From Azolla caroliniana (Eukaryota > Polypodiophyta), in the NCBI GenBank assembly GCA_043228905.1, contig JBHGNT010000008.1, positions 7,068,001-7,132,000 of the forward strand: 64,000 bases of DNA. The letters are read 5' to 3'. The position numbers and the translations under genes are program-made. Below, piece after piece: positions 33,701 through 44,000 of this stretch (position 1 is its first letter; each line of letters opens with the position of its first letter). A model generated the notes under the pieces. It was not told the origin of the DNA and did not search any database. It saw only the letters and a program-made list of their open reading frames with translations.

Positions 33701-33976
33701 CTAACCGGACTGGTTTGTCGTTACGCCCATCTGATGCCGAAGGGACCGAAAGCGGTCTGCCGAAAGACACTTGGTCATTCCATCTGCGACATTGTCGGTT
33801 GTGGATATTTTCTCTAGACCGATTTTCCCTGAAATGACGCAGTCCCAAACGAAGTGATATCGAACGTCGATATGTTTGGAGGCGTTGTGGTGAACCGGAT
33901 TTTTCGACAAGGCAACAGCACCTTGACTGTTGCTATAGACAACTGGGGCCGAGTCATGGTCGACTTGTCGAAACGT
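33701..33976 (-). pseudogene. Copia E unit 2 RNase H end, cut by gypsy D
   Basis: The last about 90 codons of the polyprotein (QVDHDSAPVVYSNSQGAV, KNPVHHNASKHIDVRYHF, NVADGMTKCLSADRFRSL) end at the gypsy D insertion. The matching upstream part begins at 41053. Without D, the sequence equals unit 3 apart from a few substitutions downstream of the stop. Confidence 0.92.
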
Positions 33977-34649
33977 TGTCGTGAAGAAAACCGCCCACAA
34001 GAGGAATCGGAGGAACAAGGCGTGGGAAACGGCTCTACACACGCGCGCGCCAAGAAGTACATACGAGGATCCTAGGTGGGTAGATTCGGTTGATATGCAG
34101 TTAATACCAAACGGCCTCTTGACGGGATATAAAAAGGAAGAGGAAGAATAGAAGAGATCATCTCGCGCAGAGAGGACGAAGTGCTGCCGAACCGATTTCG
34201 AAGCACCTCACTCACTCCTGCTCTCTCTGTCTTCTGCTCCATCGCGTACCTGTGCAGGTTTCGAGGAGGCTTGCGCTGTTCCGTGGAACGCCCCGAGTGC
34301 GTCCTGCAGCACCTCCGACCTGTTTTCCCCTTTCCGTGCGTCGCGACATACAGGGGTCGGCATCTGTTCGCTGCCCTGTTCGTTTTCGTTAGTATCTATT
34401 TCGTGCCCCACCGTGGGTTGTAACACTTTAGCTGTTATTTTCTTGCATTCATAAGTACATATCTTCCGTGGTTGCGTCCATCTGTGTCGGCGTTTATTTG
34501 TGATCTCTGTTTGATTGGGCCGTGTCCCTGTGCAATCTTCGGTTCTGTGTAATCGGGTCTCTCCTTCTTCTCTCTCTCTCTTGCTCTTCGGTCCAAGACC
34601 CCCGTGGTCCCTCCTCCTTTCTGCACGCAAGGGCGTAGCAACCCCGACA
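33977..34649 (+). repeat. Gypsy D 5' LTR
   Basis: Begins TGTCGTGAAGAAAACCG and ends GCAACCCCGACA. It appears identical to 40380-41052. A TATA box (GATATAAAAAGG) is at 34126-34137, so transcription probably starts roughly 25-35 bases downstream. Confidence 0.95.
34126..34137 (+). promoter_or_regulatory. Gypsy D LTR TATA box
   Basis: GATATAAAAAGG about 150 bp into the LTR. The same site lies at 40529-40540 in the 3' LTR. Position and sequence fit an RNA polymerase II core promoter. Confidence 0.65.
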
Positions 34650-34652
34650 TCT

Positions 34653-34668
34653 TGGTGAACCCGACGTG
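34653..34668 (+). other. Gypsy D primer binding site
   Basis: TGGTGAACCCGACGTG begins 4 bases after the LTR end. TGG is the complement of the tRNA CCA end. I could not assign the tRNA, but it is not the initiator Met site (TGGTATCAGAG) used by copia E. The relic at 28451-28466 keeps 14 of 16 bases. Confidence 0.7.
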
Positions 34669-34692
34669 AAAGAGGCGGCAGAAGAGCAGGAA

Positions 34693-36819
34693 ATGAGAGG
34701 GTCGGATCTCGCAGAGGCCATGGCTTCGGCCGTGGATCGGATTGTAAACGCGCGCGAGAGCACCGGTGCCCTCGACAGAGCTATTGAGGCGGTCGTCGGC
34801 ACGATCGGCCGGTTCGATGGGAAGGATGCCACGAAGTATTTGGCGTCCTACGGTGCAGAGATGCTGATGCGGGACATTCCGGAAGAAAGGCGTCTTGCCG
34901 GATTTCCCCGAGTGGCGATGCCGAGCATCCACGCGGAGGTGCTCGAGGTGCGGATGGAGAGCCGTACCTGGGAGGAGTTCGAAGGTCGGCTCCTAGAGAA
35001 ATACGGGCTGGACGACGCGCTCCGGCTTTCGAAGCGAAGGTTCATGGAATGGGTGGAGTCCCCGGGGAAGGGAAGGAACGCGTCGGCGCTCCTCCGGGAG
35101 TTCGAGGAAAACTTTGCGCGCCTTTCGGCGCTCGACCGAACCATCCTGGACACGAGCCGGGTCTTGCTGTTTGTCAAGTCGGTCGACGAGCGGGATCGGG
35201 AGCAAGTGGGCCTCTTGCTGGAAACTGAAGACGGGCTCACTACCGACTGGGCAGCTGTCAAGAAGGTCTGTGGCCGTTTCGACAAACGGCGAGAATGGGC
35301 GGATAACGGAGTAACCGGGTCAGGCTCGGTCGCAGCAAGGAAGTTCGAACCGGTGCCGCGGGTGCGAAAGGAAGAGTCCGGGGAGTGGTTGGAAACCGGT
35401 TCGGCTTCGACCGGCGTAGTCAGAGGCTCAACCGGAGGAGCGGCACTGGAGGAATTGACGAAGGCGATAAAGGACCTCCAAATCGCGCAGGCCCGAAGGG
35501 AAGGAGGCGAACCGGCTCGTGACCGACGGCCGGCGGCAGGAAACAGGTGCATGTGGTGCGATGAAGTCGGCCACATTCGGAAGGACTGCGGCGACTTCGC
35601 GGAGGCGCTGAGGGACAAGGTGGTGTACCTGTGGGAAGGACGAGTGCATGCCAGCGACACCCGAAGGGCCCTGAGCCGAAACGACGGAAAAGGCGGTATG
35701 AAAAGGGTGATGGAAGAGGCGGCGGCCCGACACGCGGAAACCGTCCACTACTCGGCGTCAGCCGGCATTCGAGTCGGGGGCGGCGAGGCCCGGGGGGGAA
35801 GCAAAGCCGGATTCTGGCCGACGATGCTGGAAGGCCTTGCCGGTGCAGGGCTTAAAAGGGAGGAATCGGACCGTGCGGAGAAACGGGTACGGGAGATGAC
35901 CGGGTGGAGCGACCCGGTCGAGGAAAAGACGGGCTTCGTGGAAGCCGCTTGCCGGAACTACGAGGCTCTGGTAGAGGAGAAGCGGGTGGGGAAACCCGGG
36001 ACGACCGGGCCCTCACAACGATACGAGACCCGGTCCGGGCCACGACGGGACGAAGCCGGCGGGGCCGGCACGCAAGATAGACCCCAGAAGGGCGGGTACC
36101 GTCTGGGGACGGAGATAGAAAGGACCACGGACTTACGAAAGGTCCTGGAGGAACGGATCCTCGACAGCAAGGTGGAGCTGTCGTTACGAGAGGTGCTGGG
36201 AATCGCCAAGAAGGAGTTCCACGACTCCATCGTGGACTTGGTGAAACGGAAGAGGCTGTCGACGGAGACAGAACCGGAAAGACCGGTGGAAGTGCGGACG
36301 ACGCACCTAGACGACATGGCGCTGGGAGACGAGTGGGCGGAAAGCCACTATTCGAGACCACACTGGGCCCGAGCGACCACGGAAACCCCGGTGAAGATCG
36401 GCGATGTCCAGGAACCGGTGATAGCTTTGGTGGACCACGGATCGGAGATCAACTTGATGTCCATGGACTTCTATAGGAAGGGCAAATGGCCGATCAACAC
36501 CAAGCACGGGTGGAAAATAAGGGCGGCAACGCGCGCCACCGAGGAGCTGCACGGGGCCTGTCCGAATGTGCGAGTCAAGATTGGCGACGTCGAGATTGAC
36601 CAACACTTCTTCGTGCAGGAGACGTCTTCGCACCCGGTCATTCTGGGAGAACCGTACATTACGGCGGCGCGGATGGAGACCAAAGTGCTGGACAATGGTT
36701 CGGCCTACGCGAGGGTCAAAAGCCAAGACGGGCGCCATTCGGTCCAGTTTCTGACGGTAAGGCCGAACCACGAACGAAACCGTGATTCCCTCGGTTCCGA
36801 ACACCGAGAGGATTTTTAG
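34693..36819 (+). CDS. Gypsy D Gag-protease (ORF1)
   Basis: From the first ATG (34693, 43 bases after the LTR) the frame is open for 708 codons. The first about 230 residues form a Gag/capsid-like region (TIGRFDGKDATKYLASYGAE, RTWEEFEGRLLEKYGL). The zinc knuckle CMWCDEVGHIRKDC is at about 286-299. The retropepsin-like region follows at about 570-690 with IALVDHGSEINLMS (Asp581-His-Gly) and the partner motif HPVILGEPYI. The usual motif is Asp-Thr/Ser-Gly, so His at position two is unusual. It would package RNA and mature the polyprotein in cytoplasmic particles. The stop lies in a T-run, and ORF2 is in the -1 frame. Confidence 0.92.
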   Translation: MRGSDLAEAMASAVDRIVNARESTGALDRAIEAVVGTIGRFDGKDATKYLASYGAEMLMRDIPEERRLAGFPRVAMPSIHAEVLEVRMESRTWEEFEGRLLEKYGLDDALRLSKRRFMEWVESPGKGRNASALLREFEENFARLSALDRTILDTSRVLLFVKSVDERDREQVGLLLETEDGLTTDWAAVKKVCGRFDKRREWADNGVTGSGSVAARKFEPVPRVRKEESGEWLETGSASTGVVRGSTGGAALEELTKAIKDLQIAQARREGGEPARDRRPAAGNRCMWCDEVGHIRKDCGDFAEALRDKVVYLWEGRVHASDTRRALSRNDGKGGMKRVMEEAAARHAETVHYSASAGIRVGGGEARGGSKAGFWPTMLEGLAGAGLKREESDRAEKRVREMTGWSDPVEEKTGFVEAACRNYEALVEEKRVGKPGTTGPSQRYETRSGPRRDEAGGAGTQDRPQKGGYRLGTEIERTTDLRKVLEERILDSKVELSLREVLGIAKKEFHDSIVDLVKRKRLSTETEPERPVEVRTTHLDDMALGDEWAESHYSRPHWARATTETPVKIGDVQEPVIALVDHGSEINLMSMDFYRKGKWPINTKHGWKIRAATRATEELHGACPNVRVKIGDVEIDQHFFVQETSSHPVILGEPYITAARMETKVLDNGSAYARVKSQDGRHSVQFLTVRPNHERNRDSLGSEHREDF

Positions 36820-39800
36820 AGAGGGCTGCCAAGGCGTGGGGCCGCGACAGTCCGGACACCCCGGGAAAACCCCACACCTGTACGATAAAACCGAAGAAAC
36901 CTTGTACCATAGGCAGGGAATTTTTGTTCTCCGACAGCGGAGCGTGCACGACAGTCGGCATCGGCGGCCGAGAGAAGAGAGAGGCGGAGGGGAGACTTCG
37001 AGCGTGCGGAGTTCTCGGCCCTGACGAGGAAATCGACGGAGCCGTGGAGGCGGTCTCATTCGACGACACCTTGGGAATGCTGGGAAAGGTAGTCGAAGAA
37101 GGCCTTAACGAAGACCGGACGATACCGGTGTGTTCCGAGGAGATGTACGAAGTCATCGCGGACTTCGGTCGAGGGCTCGAGTCGGTTCGGACGGCCCACG
37201 TGAGCACCAAGTACAAGACTGTGGACCGGAAGGTAAGGCCAGTCGCGGCACCCTTGCCGGAGGACAGCGCGTCGAGAATCAAAGGGGTTGCATCGGACCC
37301 TAGTCTACGAGATCCGGCCTGCATAGGACACACCTTTACCGACGAGACGCTCCGAGAGCTCAAGATCGGTGGGGGCGGGTTCCTACTGCCGGCGGAGGAA
37401 GACCGGTTTCGGAGAATGCTCGGAAGGCACGGGAAAGCCTTCGCATTCTCGCCGGAGGAAATCGGGTGCGTTGACCCGACGATCGTGGAGCCGATGGTGA
37501 TATTCACGGTACCGCATGTACCATGGAATCTCAAGCCGATCCCGGTTCCGAGAGCTCACATCCCGAAGTTGATGGAGCTGCTGAGGCAGAAAGTTGATAT
37601 GGGAATTCTCGAGCCGTCGAGCGCCCCATATTCGAATCGATGGTTTACCGTACCGAAGAAAAACGGTTCGTTGCGCTTCATCCAGGACCTGCAGCCGGTC
37701 AATCGAGTGACGATTCGGAACGCAGGGATCGGACCGACCATAGACGAGTTCGCGGAGGCCTTCGCCGGAAGGTCAATTTACTCGGTCGGGGATCTATACT
37801 CAGGGTACGACCAGTTCCAGCTAGCCGTGGAGAGCAGAGACATTACGACGATGCGAACTCCCCTCGGCCTAGTTCGGATGTGTACACTGCCGCAAGGGGG
37901 GACCAACTCGGTGGCCCACATGGTGAATGCGATGAACAAGGTTCTGAGGGACTGTATCCCGGACATCACCATGCCGTTTCTGGACGACATCCCGGTCAAG
38001 GGATGCCCGGTGGAAGAAAGGGACGAGACGATCGGGCCGGACGGATGCCGGCGATTCGTGGCGACGCACATCGACGACTGCGAGAAGGTGCTGCAAAGGC
38101 TAGAGGATGCGAGACTCACCTTCTCCGGGGAGAAGTCGGCCTCCGGGCAGTCAGAAATCATGGTGGTCGGACACCTGTGCGGACCATATGGCCGGAAACC
38201 GTCTCCGGCAAAGGTAGAAGCCATCTCCGCGATGAAGCCCGACTGCAGCTCGGTCACGGAAGTACGGAGATTCCTGGGGGCATGCACGTTCTACCACATA
38301 TGGATCCCGCATTACGCACACGTCGCGGAGCCACTGTACGGGTTGCTGAAAAAGGGGCGAAGGTTCGAATGGCTAGACGAGCATGCGGAATCGGTCCGGA
38401 GGCTGAAAGAGGCCCTTGCAGCGGCACCGGCACTCCGGAAGGCGGCATACGGGAAGGGTACCCCGGTATTCATAACGGTGGATACCAGCCCGACCGGGAT
38501 CGGATGGGTCGTGAACCAGGAAGACGAGGACGGCAATCGGTTTCCGATCCGATTCGGCGCGAAGGTCCTCAGTGAACGGCAGCGAGGATACGCCCAGGTT
38601 AAACGCGAACTCTGGGGTATTGTTTCGGCGGTTAAGGCCGACAAAGACTACCTGATAGGGACAGAAGTGATCATCGAGACGGATTGCCTGCCGATTCTCG
38701 GTATGGTTTCCGGATGCGCGACTCCGGACCTGGCGATGCTCAGGTGGATAGCGTACATCAAGTCCCTGGACCCGGAAATACGACACATTTCCGGGAAAGA
38801 CAACGCCATGGCCGACATGCTTTCGAGGGCGAGGTTCGACGACGAGGGCGGCATGGTTTCGGAAGACGAAGAAGTCGGCGTGGATTTCTTCGAGGCGGCA
38901 TACATAACAACCGACGGGATGGGCACTCCGGCGCTTAACGAGTTCGACGCGAGCAAGTACGACGGGGAGTGGCTGCAGATCGGCGGGTTTTTGAAGACAA
39001 TGACGCCCGATGCGTCATGGACGAAGGACGAGGCCGACCGGATCCGGAAGAAAGCATATCGATTCTTTCTCCGAGATGGGCATTTGTGGAAGCACCCGAA
39101 GAAGAGGAACGGCGTCCCGCTCCGGGTGGTGGCGATGAAGGAGGAACAGGAGGAGCTGCTGGCGGCCTACCACGACAGCCCTTGGGCTGGACACCGTGGA
39201 ACGTGGGCGACATTTGAGAAGCTGAAGGGGAAGTACTGGTGGCCGGGATTGTACCGGGACGTGCATCGGTTCGTGTCAACTTGCGAGAGTTGTCAGATGC
39301 ACTCGATAGTCCGACACCGGGACGGGCTTCACCCTACGTACCCTCCGACTATCCACTTCAAATGGATGGTAGATCTGGTGACGATGCCGATGGGGGTAGG
39401 ACAGATGCGGTATCTGGTCCTAGCGCGGGAAGACCTGACGAACCAGGTGGAAGGCCGAGCCCTTCAGAACAAGACGACCGCGGCCGTGTGTCGGTTCCTG
39501 ATCGAGGACGTGATATGCCGGTACGGGTGCGTCGGGAAGATCGTGGCTGACCGAGGGGAGTTGGACGCCGAGGAAGCCGCGGAGCTGTTCGACCGGCTGG
39601 GGGTCAAGCTCTCGCTCACCACTGCGTACAATCCGGAGGCGAATGGGAAGGTGGAGCGCGGACACGGACCGATCGTCAAGGCGTTGGTTCGGGCATGCGG
39701 AGGCCGAATCGGTGACTGGCCGCGGCTCCTACCTTATGCTTTGTGGGCAGACCGGACCACGCACAGTTCGGTAACCGGGTACATGCCGACAGAGCTCATG

Positions 39801-40307
39801 TTCGGCCAGAAGCCGATCATGCCGATTGAACGGACGATCTCCTCGTGGGCAACGGTCGACTGGAGGAACGAGATGAGCCGGGAGGAGTTGTTGGCCGCGC
39901 GTATACGACAGCTCGAGCGGAGACCGGAGGACGTGGCACTGGCTACGGAGAAGCTCCGGGTGGCGAGGACAAAGAACAAAGCCCGGTTCGACCGAACGCA
40001 CCGGCTACGACCGACGAGAATCGACGAAGGTGACTGGGTGCTCGTCTACGACAGCAGCCTCGACAACCAGCACCGAGCAATGCGGAAGTTCGCACAGAGA
40101 TGGTTCGGGCCGTACACGGTACAGAGCGCCAACGACAACGGGACGTATCATCTGGCGGAACTCGACGGTACGAGAATAGCGATACCCGTGGCCGGGAAGA
40201 GGATCAAAGCTTTCAAGAAGCGGCACGACGACGAACCCGACCCGATTCTCCTGGACAGCAGCGACGACCGATCTGAGACCGAGGAAGGGCCGGCAGGCGA
40301 AGAGTAA
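36786..40307 (+). CDS. Gypsy D pol: RT, RNase H, integrase (ORF2)
   Basis: The frame is open from 36786 and probably entered by -1 frameshift near 36816, since no ATG begins it convincingly. RT: APYSNRWFTVPKKNGSLRF, GDLYSGYDQFQL, LPQGGTNSVAHM, with catalytic Asp pair at 37983-37988 (PFLDDIPVKG). RNase H: FITVDTSPTGIGWVV, QVKRELWGIVSAV, DNAMADMLSRA. Integrase: zinc finger (HX6H..CESC), then Asp 39372 (FKWMVDLVTM), Asp 39549 (VADRGELDA) and Glu 39654 (GKVERGHGPIV), with 34 residues between the last two. GPY/F module FGPYTVQSAN. No chromodomain is seen. All catalytic residues are intact. Confidence 0.95.
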   Translation, partial: FPRFRTPRGFLERAAKAWGRDSPDTPGKPHTCTIKPKKPCTIGREFLFSDSGACTTVGIGGREKREAEGRLRACGVLGPDEEIDGAVEAVSFDDTLGMLGKVVEEGLNEDRTIPVCSEEMYEVIADFGRGLESVRTAHVSTKYKTVDRKVRPVAAPLPEDSASRIKGVASDPSLRDPACIGHTFTDETLRELKIGGGGFLLPAEEDRFRRMLGRHGKAFAFSPEEIGCVDPTIVEPMVIFTVPHVPWNLKPIPVPRAHIPKLMELLRQKVDMGILEPSSAPYSNRWFTVPKKNGSLRFIQDLQPVNRVTIRNAGIGPTIDEFAEAFAGRSIYSVGDLYSGYDQFQLAVESRDITTMRTPLGLVRMCTLPQGGTNSVAHMVNAMNKVLRDCIPDITMPFLDDIPVKGCPVEERDETIGPDGCRRFVATHIDDCEKVLQRLEDARLTFSGEKSASGQSEIMVVGHLCGPYGRKPSPAKVEAISAMKPDCSSVTEVRRFLGACTFYHIWIPHYAHVAEPLYGLLKKGRRFEWLDEHAESVRRLKEALAAAPALRKAAYGKGTPVFITVDTSPTGIGWVVNQEDEDGNRFPIRFGAKVLSERQRGYAQVKRELWGIVSAVKADKDYLIGTEVIIETDCLPILGMVSGCATPDLAMLRWIAYIKSLDPEIRHISGKDNAMADMLSRARFDDEGGMVSEDEEVGVDFFEAAYITTDGMGTPALNEFDASKYDGEWLQIGGFLKTMTPDASWTKDEADRIRKKAYRFFLRDGHLWKHPKKRNGVPLRVVAMKEEQEELLAAYHDSPWAGHRGTWATFEKLKGKYWWPGLYRDVHRFVSTCESCQMHSIVRHRDGLHPTYPPTIHFKWMVDLVTMPMGVGQMRYLVLAREDLTNQVEGRALQNKTTAAVCRFLIEDVICRYGCVGKIVADRGELDAEEAAELFDRLGVKLSLTTAYNPEANGKVERGHGPIVKALVRACGGRIGDWPRLLPYALWADRTTHSSVTGYMPTELMFGQKPIMPIERTISSWATVDWRNEMSREELLAARIRQLERRPEDVALATEKLRVARTKNKARFDRTHRLRPTRIDEGDWVLVYDSSLDNQHRAMRKFAQRWFGPYTVQSANDNGTYHLAELDGTRIAIPVAGKRIKAFKKRHDDEPDPILLDSSDDRSETEEGPAGEE
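36811..36821 (+). promoter_or_regulatory. Likely -1 frameshift site between ORF1 and ORF2
   Basis: ORF1 ends GAT TTT TAG (stop 36817-36819). The pol frame is -1 and open from 36786, giving a 34-base overlap. Slippage of the P-site TTT by one base re-pairs perfectly because the T-run is five long, and decoding continues TTA GAG AGG into pol. Ty3-type elements commonly use -1 shifting to set the Gag:Pol ratio. That this site does so is inferred. Confidence 0.6.
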
Positions 40308-40366
40308 AGGCGGGCCGGTTTTCTCCGTGCCAACTTAATTTGGCGCATGCCGGTGGATGCGCGGTT

Positions 40367-40379
40367 AGGTGGGGGCGGA
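40367..40379 (+). other. Gypsy D polypurine tract
   Basis: AGGTGGGGGCGGA ends exactly where the 3' LTR begins (40380). It fixes the LTR start as TGTCGTG. Confidence 0.85.
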
Positions 40380-41052
40380 TGTCGTGAAGAAAACCGCCCA
40401 CAAGAGGAATCGGAGGAACAAGGCGTGGGAAACGGCTCTACACACGCGCGCGCCAAGAAGTACATACGAGGATCCTAGGTGGGTAGATTCGGTTGATATG
40501 CAGTTAATACCAAACGGCCTCTTGACGGGATATAAAAAGGAAGAGGAAGAATAGAAGAGATCATCTCGCGCAGAGAGGACGAAGTGCTGCCGAACCGATT
40601 TCGAAGCACCTCACTCACTCCTGCTCTCTCTGTCTTCTGCTCCATCGCGTACCTGTGCAGGTTTCGAGGAGGCTTGCGCTGTTCCGTGGAACGCCCCGAG
40701 TGCGTCCTGCAGCACCTCCGACCTGTTTTCCCCTTTCCGTGCGTCGCGACATACAGGGGTCGGCATCTGTTCGCTGCCCTGTTCGTTTTCGTTAGTATCT
40801 ATTTCGTGCCCCACCGTGGGTTGTAACACTTTAGCTGTTATTTTCTTGCATTCATAAGTACATATCTTCCGTGGTTGCGTCCATCTGTGTCGGCGTTTAT
40901 TTGTGATCTCTGTTTGATTGGGCCGTGTCCCTGTGCAATCTTCGGTTCTGTGTAATCGGGTCTCTCCTTCTTCTCTCTCTCTCTTGCTCTTCGGTCCAAG
41001 ACCCCCGTGGTCCCTCCTCCTTTCTGCACGCAAGGGCGTAGCAACCCCGACA
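40380..41052 (+). repeat. Gypsy D 3' LTR
   Basis: I saw no difference from the 5' LTR over 673 bp, which indicates very recent insertion. TATA box at 40529-40540. Followed by the target duplication ACGT. Confidence 0.95.
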
Positions 41053-44000
41053 ACGTGTGCGCCAGCCGGCCGAGCCACAGAGCTTCTTTTGCAGCGTCGG
41101 ACGCAGCTACATATTCTGCTTCGGTCCTTGAGGTCGCTGTGCACTCCTGAAGTTTCGACTTCCACGAAATTGCTCCATTGCTGAATTTGAAGCAGTATCC
41201 AGTTGTTGATTTCCGACTGTCTATACAGCCGGCGAAGTCCGAGTCGGTGTAACCGACTACGCCTGAGGTTCGGTTCGGACCGAAAAGAATGCCGTGGTCT
41301 TTTGTGCCAGCCAGATATTTGAACACATGCTTGACTGCGTTCCAATGCGATCGGCCAGGATTGTGCATAAATCTGCTAACGACTCCTACGGCATGAGAAA
41401 TATCAGGCCGTGTCGCGACCATCAAGTACATAAGGGAGCCGACTGCCGGTGCATACGGTACCGACTTCATATCTTCCCCCTCTGGACCGGATGTCGGGCA
41501 GTCTCGCTGAGAGAGCCGAAGATTCATGGGGAGCGGGGTTGAAGCAGATTTGGCTGATTGCATGTTGAAGCGTTCCAAGACACGTCCGATATAGTCGGTC
41601 TGAGACAAAAAAAGATGTCGTTTATCGCGATGCCGACTAATCTTCATGCCAAGTATGTGTCGTGCCGGACCGAGGTCCTTCATGGCAAACTTCAACCGCA
41701 ATTGCCGAATGAGATCGGCAAGTTCGCCCGCGTGGCGTCCAGAAATTAGCATGTCGTCCACGTAAATGATGAGGAAGATGGGTGATCCATCTTGAGCTGT
41801 GTTGGTAAAAAGACAATGGTCCTCATCGCTTTTGGAGAAGCCGATCGATTGGATGAAGTCGTCGAACTTCTTGTACCATTGTCGCGGTGCCTGTTTCAGG
41901 CCGTATAGACTCTTCCTGAGTCGGCAGACTAGATGTTCTTGGCCAGTTGCCACGAAGCCTTTTGGCTGCTCCATATAAATTTCCTCGTCAAGATCACCAT
42001 GGAGGAAGGCTGTTTTGACATCTAGCTGAATCAGCTCCAAGTTGTCGGCTGCCACTACGCCGAGTAGAAAACGAAGGGTTGTCATTTTCACCACTGGTGA
42101 AAAAATCTCGTCGAAGTCGACGCCATATTCTTGTCGGAAGCCCTTCGCAACTAATCTGGCCTTGTACTTTGGGGTGGTCAAATCAGACGTCTCTTTTAGT
42201 CGATAAACCCACTTGCAAGGAAGAGCACGTCGATTCTTAGGTAATTCGACCAGATCCCAAGTCTTGTTTGCCCGAATGGAGTGCATTTCCGACTCCATCG
42301 CCAGATGCCAGGTGGCTGAATCGACAGATGTCGATGCTTCTTCGTAAGACGTCGGTTCGCCGGCGTCGGTGAAGAAAATTCCAGGAGAATACCTCTCCGG
42401 AGGTTGCGACAGTCTCTCGGATCGTCGAGGTATGACTGGACTGGTCGTATCGGGTATCGAGGTCGGATGGTCCGAAAGCGAATTATTCTGCTGTGCCGAG
42501 TCGGAGTTGTCCGAGTCGGTAGTGCAAGGTTCAGCTACCCGTGAAGCTGACCGTGTGTTAAGAGCGGGGCCTTCTTGAAGGGTCGGCACATCGGAAAATG
42601 TTACCCTTCGGACTTCGATCGGTGTTTTGACTGATGGATTCATAGCCGACTCGTTGAACACAACGTCCGAACTTCGAACGATTTGTCTGCGTTCGGGGTC
42701 CCAGAGTCGGTATCCCATTTCGCCGTCTGATCCATATCCAAGGAAAATGCATTTCCTGGACCGAGGTGCAAGTTTTCGGCGATCATCTTTCGGAATAAGG
42801 GCGTACGCCTCGCATCCGAAGATCCTCAGCTTGTCGTAATTCGGCTTACTGCCGATCCATAGTTCCTGAGGAATTTGAAGTCCTAGAGGTCTGCTTGGCG
42901 ACATATTGATTATGTGTACTGCCGTGAGTAGAGCCTCTGCCCAGAAGCCATCCGACAGTCCGGAGTGTTGGAGCATGGAAACTATCCGTTCTTGGATTGT
43001 CCGATTCATGCATTCTGCAATCCCGTTTTGCTCCAGACTGTGTGGTGCCGTAAATTCACGTCAGATGCCGCGTTGTCGGCAGAATTTGACGAATTCTTCT
43101 GATTTGAACTCTCCCCCATTGTCGGTCCGAAAGCATTTCAGTTTTCGGTCAGTTTGATTTTCTACCATAGCGAGCCAATCGGAGAAGATCGAGAAGACAC
43201 GATCTTTGGTGCGAATTGGATAAGCCCACACCTTTCGAGTCGAATCGTCAATAAAACTGACGAAGTAAGAGGCACCGCCGAGAGACTGATGCGGCATTGG
43301 GCCACAGACGTCCGAGTGGACTAGATCGAGAGGTCTCGTTTCTCTTGGTGCTGATGTCGGGTGTGATGCGGCTGCTTGTTTGCCATACTGGCAATGTTCG
43401 CAGAATTGATGGTCCGAGAAGGAGAGTTTAGGGATGTATCCGGCTCTAGATAGGTGCGTAATGCCGGCCTTGCTGAGGTGTCCTAATCTTCTGTGCCATA
43501 GTGATGACACAGGAATATCCACCAAAAACAGGTTACCCTCTCTGAGCGTAATATGTAACGGATACAGTGAGTGTATCTTGGGTCCTCTAGCAAGCAGGAG
43601 GTTCCCCCTGTGGAGTGTCCACCCTCCCGAAGAAAAACCGGCATGAATGCCGTCTTCATCTAGTTGTCCGACTGAGATCAATGGCCTTGAGAGCTCGGGT
43701 ACATGTCGGACATTGTGAAGTACAAGTGTAGAGCCACCTGCAAGGTTGAGCTCTACTGTGCCGATTCCAATGATGTCACAGTGTTGCGAGTTGCCGACTC
43801 GAACTGAGTCGGAGTGACGGATCGTATATTGCCGAAATTGGGATCGATGAGTAGTCACGTGAAATGACGCGCCCGAATCTAAGAGCCATGTGCTCGATTC
43901 TTCAGTCGTGAGCAGAACTTCTGATCCGACTGGATTTTCGATTGATAGTATATTCGGGTCGTTTGGTAGCACATCAGCTGAGAAGCTGACGTAATTGATC

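Larger units (their letters stand above)
33977..41052 (+). mobile_element. Gypsy D: intact, young Ty3-type element
   Basis: The two 673-bp LTRs (33977-34649, 40380-41052) look identical by eye, with TG..CA ends. The flanks share ACGT (33973-33976 and 41053-41056), and removing D plus one ACGT restores the copia sequence seen in unit 3. Primer site, Gag-protease ORF, overlapping RT-RNase H-integrase ORF and polypurine tract are all present and open. GC content is visibly higher than in surrounding DNA. It is the most recent insertion in the window and the best candidate for an active element. Confidence 0.95.

Noticed and set aside
34848-36361. Long minus-strand ORFs (270 and 169 codons) opposite gypsy D gag
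   Set aside because: Antisense shadows of a GC-rich coding strand, Ser/Arg/Pro-rich, with no recognisable motif.
36924-36975. A second protease active site (FSDSGACTTVG) at the start of gypsy D ORF2
   Set aside because: It has DSGA but no following flap or hydrophobic-LG partner motif, whereas ORF1 contains the complete arrangement.
37640-38575. A 311-codon plus-strand ORF inside gypsy D
   Set aside because: It is the +1 shadow of the high-GC pol frame, with composition typical of a shifted frame and no family match.
40838-43009. A 723-codon minus-strand ORF that looks like one gene
   Set aside because: It is copia E RT/RNase H reading through the insertion point at 41053 into the antisense strand of the gypsy D LTR. 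The tail is not a real protein.
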